A DNA stretch of 64,000 nt from Hirudinaria manillensis (lineage: Eukaryota; Annelida; Clitellata; Hirudinida; Hirudinidae): assembly GCA_034509925.1 (NCBI GenBank), contig CM067534.1, forward strand, positions 4,198,001 to 4,262,000, written 5' to 3'. The notes under the pieces were generated by a model that was given only the letters and a program-made list of their open reading frames with translations, did no database searches and was not told where the DNA came from. The position numbers and the translations under genes were made by a program. Below are positions 33,766 to 48,318 of the stretch, piece after piece (position 1 is the first letter of the stretch; each line of letters starts with the position of its first letter).

Positions 33766-35972
33766 TCAAATCATGGTCTCTGTAAAATATTTGTTATTTT
33801 GTTCAAGAGCCTTTTTCTCTTTTTGTACCAGTTCCTTGATTTGATCTGTCTCTGCTCGTATGTGTTCCAGATGAATCTCATTCATCGCAAGTTTCTGTTC
33901 CATCATTGTTATAAGAGGCATATGAATGCATTCAATTATTTGCACCATATTCTTTGCATAAACTACAAGTAGAAAATGGATAGTTATTCAGGTTAGATTT
34001 ATTAAATGAAACTTGAAAATCTAACCTGCTTCATTAAAAATCTTACTAGTGAAATCTAGTGGAACTGATTTAGTTTTTTCATAATGTTCTTTTTCTTCTT
34101 CTTTGAGTATTTTTGGAAGCTCACAAAAACAATCAATGCAAGATTTACAAAGACCAGCAATGGGAACGATCTCAAAATCAACATCAACTCGTTCATATCT
34201 AAACATAAAGATAAACAAAACTTAATTTTTATGGGGTCAAGAAATACTAAAATATGGAGTTCAAAACCTATCAGGTGTGATATTTTCTGACTGGAAACAG
34301 CATACCTGTACTCTGTTCACCTTAAAATAAACATGAAACTCCATCAATGGGTGAAAATAATTGCAATTGCTAGATGGGGACATAGCAATTCAATTGAAGT
34401 GTTCAAATCATATTACCTTGTTGACTTTATCCTGATTAAAAACAGAAAATATGAGGCCAATAAAGCCAGGATCCATCAGCTGATAGGATGCCTGAGTGTG
34501 CACATCTACAAAATGATGATGATAGTTATTATGGCAGTGATTACCACATGTGCAGCATCAGAGATTATATAATTACAAAAATATGAGTAAATTGTATCTA
34601 ATAATGATGACTTTTTCCAGAGCTTTGTTTTAATCATTTTGACTTGAATACTGGTTTATTTGCTCGATCAATTAATTGATGATGGCATATTTTAATTTTA
34701 TTTTGATTATTCCTAACAAAGTCAAAGGGTTGACCAAAAGGTCATGATAACATAAAGATAATAGTCCGATAGAGCAATAATGGAGAAACTAATTATAAAT
34801 AAGATTTATTTATCATCACAAATTGCAGGCCTGCGTGTCTGGTTGACATCTGCTAAATGTAACTAGAAGTAAATATAAAAAATCTTGAAGTCTGGTAATG
34901 CTTTAGTTATTGTAATACTATAAGTAAAGCAATAATTACCAATGCTGGATGGCCATGCTGTAATGTGTGGGTGAGAATGGTACCATCCTACTATCCTCAA
35001 GGGCTTGTTCAGTGTGTTACTGAGTACCTAAAGCCAATATGTATGTTGGGAATTTTTAGAAAAGAGCCTTTTTTTTAACTAAGTTAACAAATTTACTTTA
35101 TTTACCTCTGCCTTGTTGGAAGCATTAGACAACTGTTCAGGTGAGATTTCAACTCTGTCTTGTCTTTTGTCTGATCTTCTCAAAACCATCACAGATGAAA
35201 TTGAACAACAAAGTCCTTCATTCTCAAACACAGTAATAAAATCAATTTAATAATGTATGATGTAACAATTAAGATAATTATTGTGATATGGCTGGCTAAT
35301 TTTTTAGAGCTAACTCTTATAAAGTGATTGATAAAAAAAATAATGAATCCACTTTAACAACATTAAATTGGTATTAATTATTAATTCAACAGTATGTATT
35401 ATTCCGAGCTGCTATAAGTATTACTCTTTATGTTTCTTCTACCAATCTACCCTGCATCAGCTTATAAATCTATCAGAGAGTTGCACAGCCCATCAGCAAC
35501 AGGTTTATGGAATTTTGTCATCAAGTTATGCAATAGGCCACTGTTAAAATACTACTATAAATTAATTATAGGGTGTCCTCTTGTTTTTGTTTGCATTATA
35601 TGCATTCCAAATTCTATTGTGATAGATATCAGAAGGGCTTTCTGACCATGGTTCTTTAACCTATCATATCTTCTTAATAAATTCATTCTAAACATATCCA
35701 ACTAGATAGCTCCTTAAATAGAGACATAGACATGTTGAACTCATTTTTACCAGCCTTGTCTATAGCAAACGTGTTTTGACAACAACATATTCTATATCTA
35801 ACGAAAACATGTAACAATATGTATATTTTTACACAAATCAAAAATCCTAAACATAAAATGTTATTACTTCACCGATAAGCAATCCCATAATTTCCTGTCT
35901 TTCTGTAGAAAATGCATGAGAAACGCACATCCAATAGGCGTCAGCTGTCATACGTACTTTTCTTAAAGTCAT
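33766..35972 (-). CDS. BRCC3: Lys63-specific deubiquitinase BRCC36 (JAMM/MPN+)
   Basis: Zinc metalloprotease that cuts Lys63-linked ubiquitin in the BRCA1-A (DNA damage) and BRISC (cytoplasmic) complexes. About seven exons on the minus strand. Exon 1 gives MTADAYWMCVSHAFSTERQEIMGLLIGE with the catalytic Glu before IMG. Later exons give SSVMVLRRSDKRQDRVEISP, LRIVGWYHSHPHITAWPSI and, across an exon join, DVHTQASYQLMDPGFIGLIF. Together they complete the JAMM signature (Glu; HSHP; Ser and Asp seven or more residues on), all intact. The C-terminal exons (34021-34200 and 33766-33960) carry the coiled coil used for Abraxas/KIAA0157 pairing (EQKLAMNEIHLEHIRAE, EKKALEQNNKYF). I chose the ATG at 35970-35972; the frame stays open upstream to 36098. 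Confidence 0.94.
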
Positions 35973-36497
35973 TATATCTTCGGCATGCAACTTCACAACG
36001 AAATACTCGATCACGATTTCTCCACTTGATGTTGTTCGAACAAAAGTAAACTCGGATATACATAAATGTAAAAAAATAAACATGGTTGAGTTAAACATTC
36101 TACGATTTTAATAAATAATTGTCATCAATTTTAGAATACCCACGATCTTCGAGTCAATTACAATAAATTCACTGTCAGTTGGACAATGACTACCAAATAC
36201 GAAGCATCAACTAAATTACAAATACACCGAAACCCCCATCAAGGCACCGAAATCCCAAAAAAACTTTAAATTAATCCCTACAAGACCTTTCACCCTCCAC
36301 GTCTATCTCTTATTGTTTCGCTACTCCAGTCAAAATTGAGTTTTCAATTCTCACTCTGCAACCCACCCCCCCAAATGAGCCAAAAGCTCATTCCTATCAC
36401 AGCACTTAATCAATCTTTCGAGTAATAAACTTTATTAATCCACAATGTGAATACATTCGACATGAGTCGACTTCAAAATTTCCTTGTGCACAAAGGA
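35973..36497. other. Intergenic region between BRCC3 promoter and EIF3L 3' end
   Basis: BRCC3 5' flank followed by the EIF3L 3' UTR. Contains a C-rich strand segment near 36360-36375. Nothing else recognised. Confidence 0.45.
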
Positions 36498-39400
36498 TCA
36501 TCTTCCAGATGAGGGAGGGACCATTTTACGAATCTGAGCATTCAACTGCAACAAAGAGTTTTCAAATGCAAATCAAGTTTATCTATAATCAAAACTTGTG
36601 CAAACCTCTTGGAACTTGTGAATATTCTTGATAAAGAAGTCTCCATACCTTCTTTCAACTTTAGTGTCAGCAATATGAATCATGTCCTAAATTAATTCAA
36701 ACAATAAATTCAGCAAGAAAATCATGTAACCCACTATTTCAAAATAGATTACCTTGTCAATATAAAAATCAAGATCTGAAGTGGACTGAAACTCTCCATC
36801 AAGGCAACTGATACCTTTGGTCCAAACCAAACTCTGCATCTTATGCTAAAATACAAACAAAAATAAGCAAATCCTCACAAAACAAATCATTTGCAAGACA
36901 GACCTTAAATGACATGAGATGGCTGATGACTTCAGATTCTTTCTATAAAAAAAGATCATAAACAATCACTTCAAATGAATCAACCAAAAGTATTTATTCT
37001 TATAACAACTTACCATATCCATGAAACTGGCCAGTTTTGAAATTGGCATGGTTGTGTAGAGCTTGAGATAGCTGATCAAAATAAATAAAGTTAGCTAATT
37101 GTGAATAATTCATAATTGATCAACTCGAAATAACTGAATGAAGTATTTTTAACATAAAATATGAATTAGCTAGTTGTGACTAACCTTCTCATGGTTGAGA
37201 TAAGTCTATGGTTCATGACCTCAGCCATAAACACACCCAACTGCTGGTTGTGAGGCTCCTGTCAGATTCAAATGATTATAATTTAAAAATTTATCATTCA
37301 ATAAAATTATAATAATTAACCCAACCTTGTAGTTATTTGGAGGAATTTGATTTTCCCAGTTTGGCAGAGTCGCAAAGAGAAACTTTGGACAAGCATATTG
37401 AAAGGCTGATTCAAATTCATTTAAATCTCTAAAAACAAAACAAATCAAATTTAATGATGGATAACAACATAATGCCATAATGTACACAGTTCTCTTTACC
37501 CTTTCTGCATCTTGATCATGCGATCCGCTTGCTTATCTCTAAGATGGGAGGTTATAGTTTCATCAATTGACATCGGATGAAGAACCAAACAAATTGCCAA
37601 AAGTATTTGAATTTTATCATTTTGCTTGGTCACCTAATTGGAATAAATGTAACATTATTGCATTCAAATCAGTGTAAGGTTTCCCAACTATTTCTCCAAA
37701 AGATTTCTTTTACATAACACATTAACATAATATATTATCACTTAATTATGCAAACTTCCATCAGGGATAAGTTCTTAGGATAAGACTCTAAGCCAGGCAA
37801 TATATACCCTCACATGCATTCATCGAACACAAGTCGACAAAAGCTTTGATTAAACACAATTACAACTCAATAACAAACTTAATTGTTATCACATAAACAT
37901 CCAAATATCACAGAAGCATATTAAAAGAATTAAACAAATTTAACTGAAACTTAACTCACTTGGTCATACAGATACGTTTTGCTTTGGTACAATTGCTTAG
38001 TCTTATGAATGAAAAGGAGAGCATTGGTGAATGTTCTTATGGCATCTTGGTACCTCTTCATCATCATGTATGCAAATCCAACGTAGAAATAAGCTGCCAT
38101 GTGGCATGATGGAACAAACATAAAAATTGGTTCCTGAAATTTTAATATTTAGCTCTTAGTTTTCACAATTATTACATCTTCTTATTCAATTTAAAATAAT
38201 AAATTTTGCAGTAATGGCAAACTGAAACCTATATAAACCAACCTCAGAATTGAAATCAATTCTCTCAATGACCTTCAAAGCCAAATGGTAGTCACCATGC
38301 AATGAATGCAACCTTAGCAATCCAATGAGACTGAAGTAGCCCAGGTACTTGTACAATTCGTGAGAGCCGAATTCACCAGGGTCCTTGCTGTCATCTTCTA
38401 GCAACAGATTGATGTTAGATTTCTCAACAAGAGTGTGCAGAACATTCAAGATCTGATGGACATTCCACAGGTTCGTATTGTTCCTCAATACTTCCAATTC
38501 TTCCTCCTTCTTTTTGACCATCTTTGAACAATGCTGATTAAATGACTGGTACTGAAATGTGATGAAGAAATAAATTACTTAATGCACATTTACTTGGACA
38601 CTATTGTCTATTAAAACAAATACCTGGTATATGAACTCATCAATAATATCCCAAAGCCACTGGTGAGGGAGTGTGAGCTTAACTGGATGCTTGGCATCTA
38701 CATTAATAACATTTTATAGTAATTTTGGTCAAGAGTAAATATACCAATTTCAGCTGTTAACAATGAAACTTGCCAATGATGTAATTGAACAGTTGGCAAT
38801 AATTCTGGAAGCTTTCAATTCTTTGAGTAAAAGTTGGAACATACTGAATAAAATTTGTCACTTGGTTATGTTGTTATTTAACCATTTATTATTATTATAC
38901 TATTATTATGACAAAGAATTTGCCAAATCTTATCAACTCCTACCTTAGCATATACATGCCTGTAGTATAGCTCCTTGTAAAGAATCAAAAAAATGCTATC
39001 TGAAATCAAAGTTAAATATTGGCCAAAATTATAAAACAAAAACTCATAGATGATATATACCACAAGGAATGTTTCTTGCAACATCATCTGCTTCAGGCCA
39101 TTGGGAATTATTGAAGTACCTATCTGTCAACTTATTGAATCTGTAACAAAAGTGTCACATTACGTTCTTCTAATATTCTATTAGAAGCAAATTACTCACC
39201 CATTTTCATAAGCATTTTGGATTTCATAAACATTATGTTCATGTATACTCTTTTGAAAATAACACAAGAAGTTTTTGATAGTTTCAGGCAAAATGTAATT
39301 CTTTTGCATGAACTGTCTCTCATAATCAATATCCTCTGTGGGATCCCCTAAATTGATTAATTAATATGTTAATGGCGATGATGAATTTTGTCCATAAAAA

Positions 39401-39686
39401 TTGTTACCTGATGGTACAGGGTAATCCACCATCTGCGGTCTGTAACCGTACTGAGTTTCATACTAAAAAAAATTTGTTTACTTTGTAACACCGATTTCTC
39501 AGGTCAACCCCAGCTAGGCAAACTTAATATAAAGCGAATTAGTTTGTGGCACATGTGCCTCAAACGTATGGAAACGAACTTTGACCCACAAGGAATTTTC
39601 AAGTGTGGTTCCAAAAATTAAACAATAAAAACAACAAGCAAATGATTAACCTCGTCCTCGTGATACACCTCACTTTCGTGCCACAT
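36498..39686 (-). CDS. EIF3L: Eukaryotic translation initiation factor 3 subunit L
   Basis: PCI-domain subunit of eIF3, which loads mRNA and tRNA on the 40S ribosome. About twelve exons on the minus strand, from [12 protein letters not shown] (39686) to [10 protein letters not shown] (stop 36498). Family blocks in order: [143 protein letters not shown], the CPKFLF segment, and [13 protein letters not shown]. An acceptor (TTGTTCAG) just upstream of the ATG implies a non-coding first exon. Faces ATAD3 head-to-head across about 1 kb. Confidence 0.96.
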
Positions 39687-40701
39687 TCTCGCAAAACAAA
39701 TGGCGTCTGAACAAAAATGAAATTAGACCAAGCGATAATAAAATCTCCTAAGGACCAAAAACATAGAAGCCTTGCAAATATTGAGAAATTATTCTTAGTT
39801 CATAAATTGGTTAAATTTAAATTTGAAGTTTTTTTTTATTTTTAAATTTTAAAACTTCATATTTAAAATGGCATTTGTCCACTATTCAATCAAGAGAATA
39901 TATTATATAGTGTACTCTTTCGTGATTTAGAAAAATTGACACTTGAGTGTCGTTTCTCAATGACGCTTGCAATTTTGGTTTATTTTCACTCTCCACATAG
40001 AAGCAGTTTACCATAACCCCCGTCCCTCGCTTCATTTGCGTTCCTGAATGTCCAGCTAGAATCCGCCGAAGACGGGAGGTCCAGTACTATTGGAGAGCTA
40101 TTTCAATTGTCTAACTCTAGGTATATCTTGTAGGGAAAAAAATGTGATTTCATTTTTTATTAATTGATTCAATGTGTAACCCAATAAATTCATCGTTGAT
40201 ACTATAAGTTCCTTAGGCGTCCCCCATTCAACGTCCATAATAACCCGGCTATTCCCCCTCGGGTCATTGTCTGAAGGGGAGGATCGACTCAAGTCGATGC
40301 TTTTGTTTTGGTACGAATAATTTTAATGTATAGCTTTATATGGTTACTATAAAACACTACTTTATGTAACATTTATTATAGAGGTATGACGGTATTATAT
40401 TGTAACATGTTAGAGCTTATGATATTCTGCTTTAATCAGAATTTCAAGTACTGTTATTGAAAACAGTTAACAAATAAAAAAAAACCAAAATCTAAAAAAA
40501 AAACCAAATACTTAGGTAAATAAAACAAAAAATAAAGCAATTCAATAATTTTCAAGTAAAATTTCTCTTCGCTGTCATAGCTATGTTATTGTAGACTTAC
40601 CTCACATTGTCAAATCGGCACGCTCAGATTGTTAGGTCTTGCGGATTATCGTTACGTTGCATCACTTTTAATTTTTAATACGTAGCTTGCGACGCTAAAT
40701 C
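39687..40701. promoter_or_regulatory. Divergent EIF3L / ATAD3 upstream region with a GC-richer island
   Basis: About 1 kb between divergent start codons. Mostly AT-rich but with a GC-richer block at about 40010-40300 that is far from both ATGs. It includes the dyad ATCGACT-CA-AGTCGAT (40283-40298). The block is open for about 60 codons on the minus strand (40098-40292) and about 40 on the plus strand, without a family match, so it may be promoter DNA, a 5' exon or a small unknown gene. Confidence 0.4.
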
Positions 40702-43700
40702 ATGTCTTGGTTATTTGGTATTAACAAAGAGAGCAATCCCGATTTCTCCAAGTTCGCGAATCCTCTGCCGATGGAAGAGAATTCTAGCAAGGATAACCAA
40801 GGGCATGCTCAGACAGGTGCCTTTAACTTTGATTCTACGGCCCTGGAAAGAGCGGCCAAGGCAGCCAAAGAACTGGAAAAGTCTCGTGAGTGTACAATGT
40901 GTCCCCATGTGTCTTTCAATTGGCTACATATATTACCTTCACTTCAGCCTATGCTCACGAAGTGTTTGAGCTTACCAAGAAACAGGAAGAAGCCAAAGCT
41001 ATGGAAAATATGAAAATTATGAAAGTAAGCTAATGAATTATGTTTTTTAATAGGTATAGTTATGATTACTAATAACACATTTAAAAAAAGGAAAGAGAAG
41101 TGGATGTTGAAAGAATGAAAGCAGAGCAAATAAGGATTGCTGGAGAGGAAAAGAGGAAAGCTATCCAAGAGGAAGCTCAGCAACGTCAGAGACAGGCTGA
41201 TTATCAGGATAAGCTGGCACGCAAGAGATATGATGAACAGTTGGCTCAACAGGTAATGTTTTGCATGATGTCAGAACTATTATGTGAATCATGATTAGTC
41301 AATCTTTTTTAAATAGTCCACAAGTCAATTTTTACTTGTGCTTAAATTGATGTAGACAAGAGTCCACGATGAGAATCTAAGAAAACAAGAAGAATCTGTT
41401 GCAAAACAAGAGGCAACAAGGCTGAGTATGTCTGCAGAGATTCTATTCAGCTGTATTTAGTTGGCAATAACAATTCATTTTGTTTGTAGAGGCTCTTGAA
41501 AAAGAATTTAAATTGAGGGAGGAAATGGAAATCAAGAAGATTGAATCTCAGGTGAAAGCTCAGGCCATAAGTGACAGAGAGAACAGAGAGATCAATTTGG
41601 AAAGAATCAGAACTGAGGCTGCTGAGAAGAGGAAGGCTCTGCTGTAATTTTTTAGAAAATATTTCATGATAAATAGCATTTTATGGATGATTGTTTAAAT
41701 TGCTTTATAAAAATCAGGATCGAAGCTGAAGAAAGGAGAAAGACAATACTCGAATCGATTCAGTGAGTTTTTCGCAGGTTCTTCATCTATTACGTTATTT
41801 ACTGCGTTTAGAAAATGTATGATTAATTGATCTATAAAAGGCTTATCTTTTGAGGGCCTAAATGTCTAAATATGAATTTTACTATGAAATAATTTTTGAT
41901 AAAATTAATTTAAAATGTTTGCCATTTCTCCATTGTTTATATACTTAATTAATTAAACTGAATGTGATCTCACGACCCTGTTGAATAGGACCACTAGTGG
42001 TGTTGTGGGTCTTGGTATGGATACATTCCTTGGAGACAAGAGCAAAATTACGACTGTTGTAAGTGTTGTCATTGTAAACATTAGCACTTATACAAATACT
42101 CATATATACATCTTATAAGTGCATTGTGGACGTTTAGCATCCAGTTGATGGAAATTTTAAAGTTAATTAAGGTTATTATTATTTTAATCGTAATCCATAA
42201 TATATATATATATATATATATAGCTGTTGTGAAGAGAGGGTGGTCATGATTTTAATAAAGAGTAACTTTGCAGAGATAATATTTATTAACTGCTGATTAC
42301 AGCAGATTATTTTTATGTATTTATATATTAATAATTAGACAAATTTAATTGCTTGATAGGTTGTTGGTCTGTCAGCGCTGGCTGCTGGCATCTATGGAGC
42401 CAAGTATGGACTTGGGGTCACAGCCAGGTTCATTGAAAATAGATTGAGTAAACCAAGTCTCATTAGGGAGACATCAAGATTTACAGTCACGGACACTTTA
42501 AGACATCCGATTAAGGTTTCATAATTTATTTATAAAGTTTGTTAAACTTTTATGCTATTGTTTTGTCCCTTTTTCATCACCTTATTGTATCCTTAATGAT
42601 AATTTATAGATCTGTAAGGATAAGCTGTAGAGTGGATTAAACATGCATTTTATAAATGCATGGAGGGGATATCTCATCTAATTTGTGTACACAAAATATT
42701 AACATTAATTATGTAATTAACATATTATTTACCTTCTGCAACGTTTTATGGAAGACCAAATGTTTAATCATCATTTCTACATATTTGCTTGCACTATTTA
42801 GACATTCAAGAGGTACACGTCAAAAGCTGAAGATGCCATGAAAGGCATTGTATTTGAGGTTTGTTATTCTTTAAGAAAATAATTCTGGTTAATAAATCAG
42901 TGCTTGAGTTAGCCATCTAATCATTAAAAGCCAACATTGGAAGAAAGACTGAGAGATGTTGCCTTAGCCACACGATATACAAAAGCCAACAAAGGACTCT
43001 ACAGGAATATTCTTTTCTATGGTCCACCTGGCACAGGAAAGACTATGTTTGCCAAAGTAAGTTGGCCATTAAGCTTGAATAATCGAATGATTTGTGACTT
43101 AAATGGAAATATAATGATTTTGAAAGAGTTTGGCAAATCATTCTGGTATGGACTACGCCATTATGACAGGAGGAGATGTAGCTCCCCTAGGCAGTGCTGG
43201 TGTCACAGCCATGCATAAAGTTTTTGATTGGGCCAAAACTAGTAAGAGAGGGTGAGTTGATACAAAAGTCATTGACTGATCATTGGCATGTCTGATGAAG
43301 AATGTTATATTTCCAGTCTTCTGCTGTTCATCGATGAAGCAGACGCTTTCCTACGAAAGAGAAACATGGTAAAGATTTCTATCTTAATGGCTAAGCACAA
43401 AATTAAAGTCAGTCTAAAGTAAATGTAATCATTTTTTGCTCAGGAAAAAATTAGTGAAGATATGAGGGCAACATTGAATTCTTTCTTGTATCACACTGGT
43501 GAACAATCAAACAAGTAATATTTTGATACTTGTCCTAAACTCGAATAAATGTGCCATCAATTTAAAGTTTTGTTTATTTGCATGGGGAATGCAGCATATT
43601 ATTATTAATTTGGCATTAATTTGGTTCTTGCTGATTTCTAGATTCATGTTGGTCTTGGCCAGTAATCTTCCAGAGCAGTTTGACACTGCCATAAAAAACA

Positions 43701-44248
43701 GGATTGATGAAATGGTGAAGTTTGACCTTCCAAGTCTCGAGGAAAGAGAGAGATTGGTCAGACTCTATTTTGATAAGTTCATTCTTCAGCCTGCTGCTTC
43801 TGGTGCAAAGTAAGTTCTGATTAATTCTGGGAATTGGTTTCCTTTCGTTATTTTATAGCATTACAAATTGCACGGTAATGATTAATTATAGGAGACTGAA
43901 AGTGGCCAATTTTGATTATGGAGAAAAATGTTCTGAAGTTGCCAAAATAACTGAGGGTCTTTCAGGAAGAGAAATCTCAAAGCTTGGAGTTGCTTGGCAG
44001 GTTGATATGAGTTTTAGCTTATAAAATCTGATTATTCATTCTTATTTGTATCTCAACTTTGAAATTGTTGTGAACAGGCTCTGGTGTTTTCATCAAAGGA
44101 AGGTATCCTGACTGAAGAAATGATTGACCGCACAGTTAAATTAGCCATTGCAGATCACGCAGAAAAACTTTTGTGGGATAATGTTGGAAAACCTGAGAAA
44201 GAGATAGTTTATGTGGACAGGGCTATAAAAGATAGTGCATCCCACTGA
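40702..44248 (+). CDS. ATAD3: ATPase family AAA domain-containing protein 3
   Basis: Mitochondrial inner-membrane AAA+ ATPase linked to nucleoid organisation and cholesterol handling. Starts [15 protein letters not shown], the family's standard N-terminus (Pro/Phe-rich), followed by a long charged coiled coil ([33 protein letters not shown], and [13 protein letters not shown]). A membrane segment comes next ([20 protein letters not shown], about 42361-42420), then the AAA module: Walker A GPPGTGKT (about 43021), [14 protein letters not shown], Walker [13 protein letters not shown] (43321), the sensor region [11 protein letters not shown] (about 43650) and [11 protein letters not shown]. It ends KDSASH with stop 44246-44248. 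About 16 short exons. All nucleotide-binding motifs appear intact. Confidence 0.97.
42199..42224. repeat. (TA)n microsatellite in an ATAD3 intron
   Basis: Uninterrupted run of about 13 TA units within an intron; no functional meaning inferred. Confidence 0.9.
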
Positions 44249-44784
44249 AATACTGCCATATGATTGCTTGACATGTAGGAAATTCCGCGTGCATGCTAGT
44301 CATGCCTTTAAAAAAACATTTGATATTGGTAGAACTGTGTTTCTTTTAATAATTAGTGTCTGGAATTTGATACACCTTGTACTGCGGTTGTGCTGTCTAT
44401 TTGGTTACTTCCGTTATAGTTAAGGCTGTAATTGATTTGCCTAAATTTTGAGAAGAAATGGTCAAACGACAGGAAGGGCCTCCTATGTGAAGTGGTTTGT
44501 TACGTGAGTTCTCTGCAATCTTAATTTAGTGGGAGAGGCTGAATTATTGGTGGTTGGGGTGGGCACCGTTTAGCATATTAAAGTCAATCGGAGTAAAAAA
44601 ATACAAATAAATTATATATACATCGATAAGCTAAAATGCATAATAATTGTACTTGAAAACCGTTGAAAAAAAATTGTTAGAATGTGACTCATTTCTTTGT
44701 ATTACTTGGCTAGCGCATCTGATTGCTTGGTCGTTTCCTTGACGATAAGGTCTTAGGCGGGACAGAGTTAAGTTGAGGATCGAA
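44249..44784. other. ATAD3 3' flank and WDR27-like gene promoter
   Basis: Tandem genes on the same strand. ATAD3 3' UTR occupies the left part; the promoter of the WD40 gene must lie in the rest. No RNA gene or repeat recognised. Confidence 0.45.
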
Positions 44785-47700
44785 ATGATTGTATATGAAT
44801 CGAGCCTTTCTTTAAAAGCAGAAACTAATAATCTTTTTACTTGCAATGATCAGTTTCTTGCAGTTTCAAATGGCAGTAAGATAACAGTTTGTAATTTAAG
44901 TAATCTCCATGAGGTACATTGATTCATTGCTTAAAATATTGTAACCTAAGACCTTCACAAATTTAAGAACTATAACAATTTTTCTACTGAAGACGATCGA
45001 TCTAAATGGTCATCATGGCGAATTAACATCAATATTTTTTAATGACGACTTTGACAATGGAGGACTGTGCTCAGCTGCTGATGAAATAATTTTTTGGAAG
45101 ACAGCTGACATAAAATTGGCACTTTTGACAAAAGGTTGGTGAACTCTCATGAGATGTAACTGTACTCATTTCATAATATTTAACATAACCATTTAACTGT
45201 TTAAAAATATGTTGTTGTTGGCAGAATTTGTTCAGGGTGTTGTTTTATCATTACACAAAAATAGAACAAATTGCTTAACTATGAGCAAGGATGGCTTGTA
45301 TATAGGTGCATGTTGTGAGGAGGATATTAAGATTTATTCCACAGAGGTATTATATATTCAACAAAATAGTTTTAAGAGACACAATCACAAAAACTGAAAT
45401 GATATTGTTGCAGGTAAATGATCTAGTGATAACTCTAAAACATTTTGGAAAAGTAAATAATGCCACATTTGTTTGCCAAGAGCTAGTAATAATAGCCATC
45501 TCAAGTGATAACATGCTCAGAGTAAGATATGGTTATTTACTAAATTGGATTATTTAAATAGAATGTAAAAGTGGATAGCTTAAAATAATTAGAAGTTTTA
45601 ATGATTCATAGATGTGGGAAACAAGATCAGGCTCATTGTTATGTAATTTTGATTGCAAAATGAAAGTCACATCAATTGAAAATTATGAAAAAACAGTACT
45701 ACTTGGATCATTTAATGGTCTTGTAAGTTGATCCTAATAGATTAATAAGTTATGCATGGAATACATCACTAAAATAATTTGGTTAATACAGCTGAGAATC
45801 TATGAGTATTCAACAGGAGGAAAGATGAAAGTGTTTCATGAACATGACTTGAAGAAATATTGCCTAAGTAAAGGTAATTTAAAACACTGTAAAACCAATA
45901 AATGCCTTGGCAAGGATATCGTAAAGATTTATTTGTGTTCTGCAGATGAAGGAGCAGCTCGTGTTCTCTTTGTAAAGTTTGTTCATTAACGTGTTTACTT
46001 GACATCAGTGCTCCATGATTATTGTTAACATTCTTGGTGTTTGGTACTTCTATTTTTAATTGATCCTATTAATTATATCGAGTAGCAAACTGTTGAAAGT
46101 GGTCTTATACCTAAAAATTTGAGAAACTGAGAGTTTTTCTGATATATCCAAGTCATTTTATCAATAATCCTAATTCTAAATAGTCACCCAATTGTTGGTG
46201 CAGGTTGGCTGGTCATGGCAACAGTCATTTTTAATATCCAGCTTGCATATCCTAAAATGCTAATTAAGACAGGCCTTCATGTTCTGTTACGATTAAAGGG
46301 AAACTCTGTCTATTCATATGTATGCAGATGAGGGGAAAATGAAGAAATTACTTAAATGAGCTTTATACCGCACAATGTGTTCAACATAACGTAACTGTTT
46401 AGTCATTAAGATGATGCACCTTTGAAGGGAATTTATATTTTACTTTTTAATTTAAATGAGAAGCTCATTTATGAATAAGATTGATAATAAGGACATGTAT
46501 AATAACAATTATCCAGGCATTATCACAGTGGATTGAGTTTCATCGGCATGCCACAGGAAGTCTTGCAAGTGAATGTCGAATCACGTCAAATCAAAGTTCT
46601 TTTCCGACTCACAGGTTTTTTTTAGTAATTTTGATGTAAAAATATACTATCCATAACTTGGGAGAACTTATTAACTTCAGAGTCACTTGTTTCAATTGAT
46701 GGGACATCTCACTACCTCAGTTCATTAGATCATATTGTGATTTCGAGATCAGTTGTGCCTGGCAAAGTATTTGAAAGCATGTTATTTTTTGCCTTCATTT
46801 GTACTAGTTCCTCATTCAATGCTTCTCAATTATCAAGGCACTATTTGTGATGGAGACCAATGACAATGAACTGCATTTAGTGTCTTATTGGATGGATGAA
46901 CAAGATTCCAAATTTTGCCAAGAGGCTGATTCAGTAAAAATGAAAACAATGACAGACGGAGTTGAAACTTCCAGAAATAATCACTTGCCTGATGAAATGG
47001 AATATGATATTCTAAATATTATATCCGTAATTTCTAGGTTCTCTTATTTAAAATATATTTGCAAAAAATACAAAACATTATTGCAAGAACACATCAAAAC
47101 ATATTATTTAATCCAGGACCCCATTGATTAGTAATTCAATACTGAAGAGTGAATTGAAAGTTAAAGCAAAGCCTCCAATAAACAAGGTGGCCAATAAAGG
47201 TTAATTCCTGATTTATTACTATCTAAGAGATGAGTTGGCAACCATTATTTTTGTTTGTATGATACCTGAATGGATGAAAATTGAATGATGCACAAACGTA
47301 TAAGATTGCATTTAATACAATAACCTAGAAAGCATATTTAAAAAATTATTGTGACAACAATTGTTTGTTACTGAAAATGCAAAAGGGTTAAAACAAGGGA
47401 ACATGGATAAGACAGGAAAAATTCTTGATAAGCAACCTCTGGTTTTCCACAAGAACATTAAATCTTCTGGATATGTTGAGAACAAAAAGTAATGTTGAAG
47501 ATTTTAACTAAAATATGATTAAAATAAGAATAATCCAAATGAATTTATTAGTAAATATTTATTAAATACCGAAATAAGGTTTACTATTAATTCCTATTTG
47601 GATCAACAAGCTTTGATTCAATATTTTGATTGATCTTGAAAACCATGTAACTCTTATGACAAGGAACAGATTCAATTACTTGAGCTTGTATTTATTATGA

Positions 47701-48190
47701 AAGGATTGAACAATACAGATAACAAGATATTAATAAACGCACCATATAAATTAATGTGATGAACATTTTGCAGGGGGCATATAAAGTTAGAAAAAGAAAC
47801 CGTACATTCTTTGACGGAGGAACTTCAATTTCCGTAGGTCCAAATGTTTCTAAAATTCAAATAGGAAAAGACATCTGACTTAGACTTTGACAGCCACTAA
47901 ATAGTTTATTTACATTTCACATAATTGATCTAAATAACAAGAGCTTTTTTTAACAGCTCAAGCCAAGAATTTATTCCTAATTTGTCTCAAAATCAACATG
48001 TTCTTGATGATCCAAATGTCTCGTTTAAGACAATTCTAAAGGTTTCAGAAACCTCCTCTCCTATCAATAAATTGTCTTTCTCAGGTTATTATTATATATT
48101 TACTATTTAAAAATTTAAAATTTGTCGGCTTATGTCTTGAGCTTTTAAAATTATAAAAATTTCTTAGTTCAAATTGAGTTAAATTATACA

Positions 48191-48222
<32 letters not shown>

Positions 48223-48224
48223 TA

Positions 48225-48267
<43 letters not shown>

Positions 48268-48282
48268 TATGTTATTATTATT

Positions 48283-48318
<36 letters not shown>

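Noticed and set aside
45940..45988. Apparent stop of the WD40 gene (ARVLFVKFVH then stop)
   Set aside because: A GTAAAG donor precedes the stop, and further in-phase WD-type exons continue for 5 kb, so I treat it as intron read-through.
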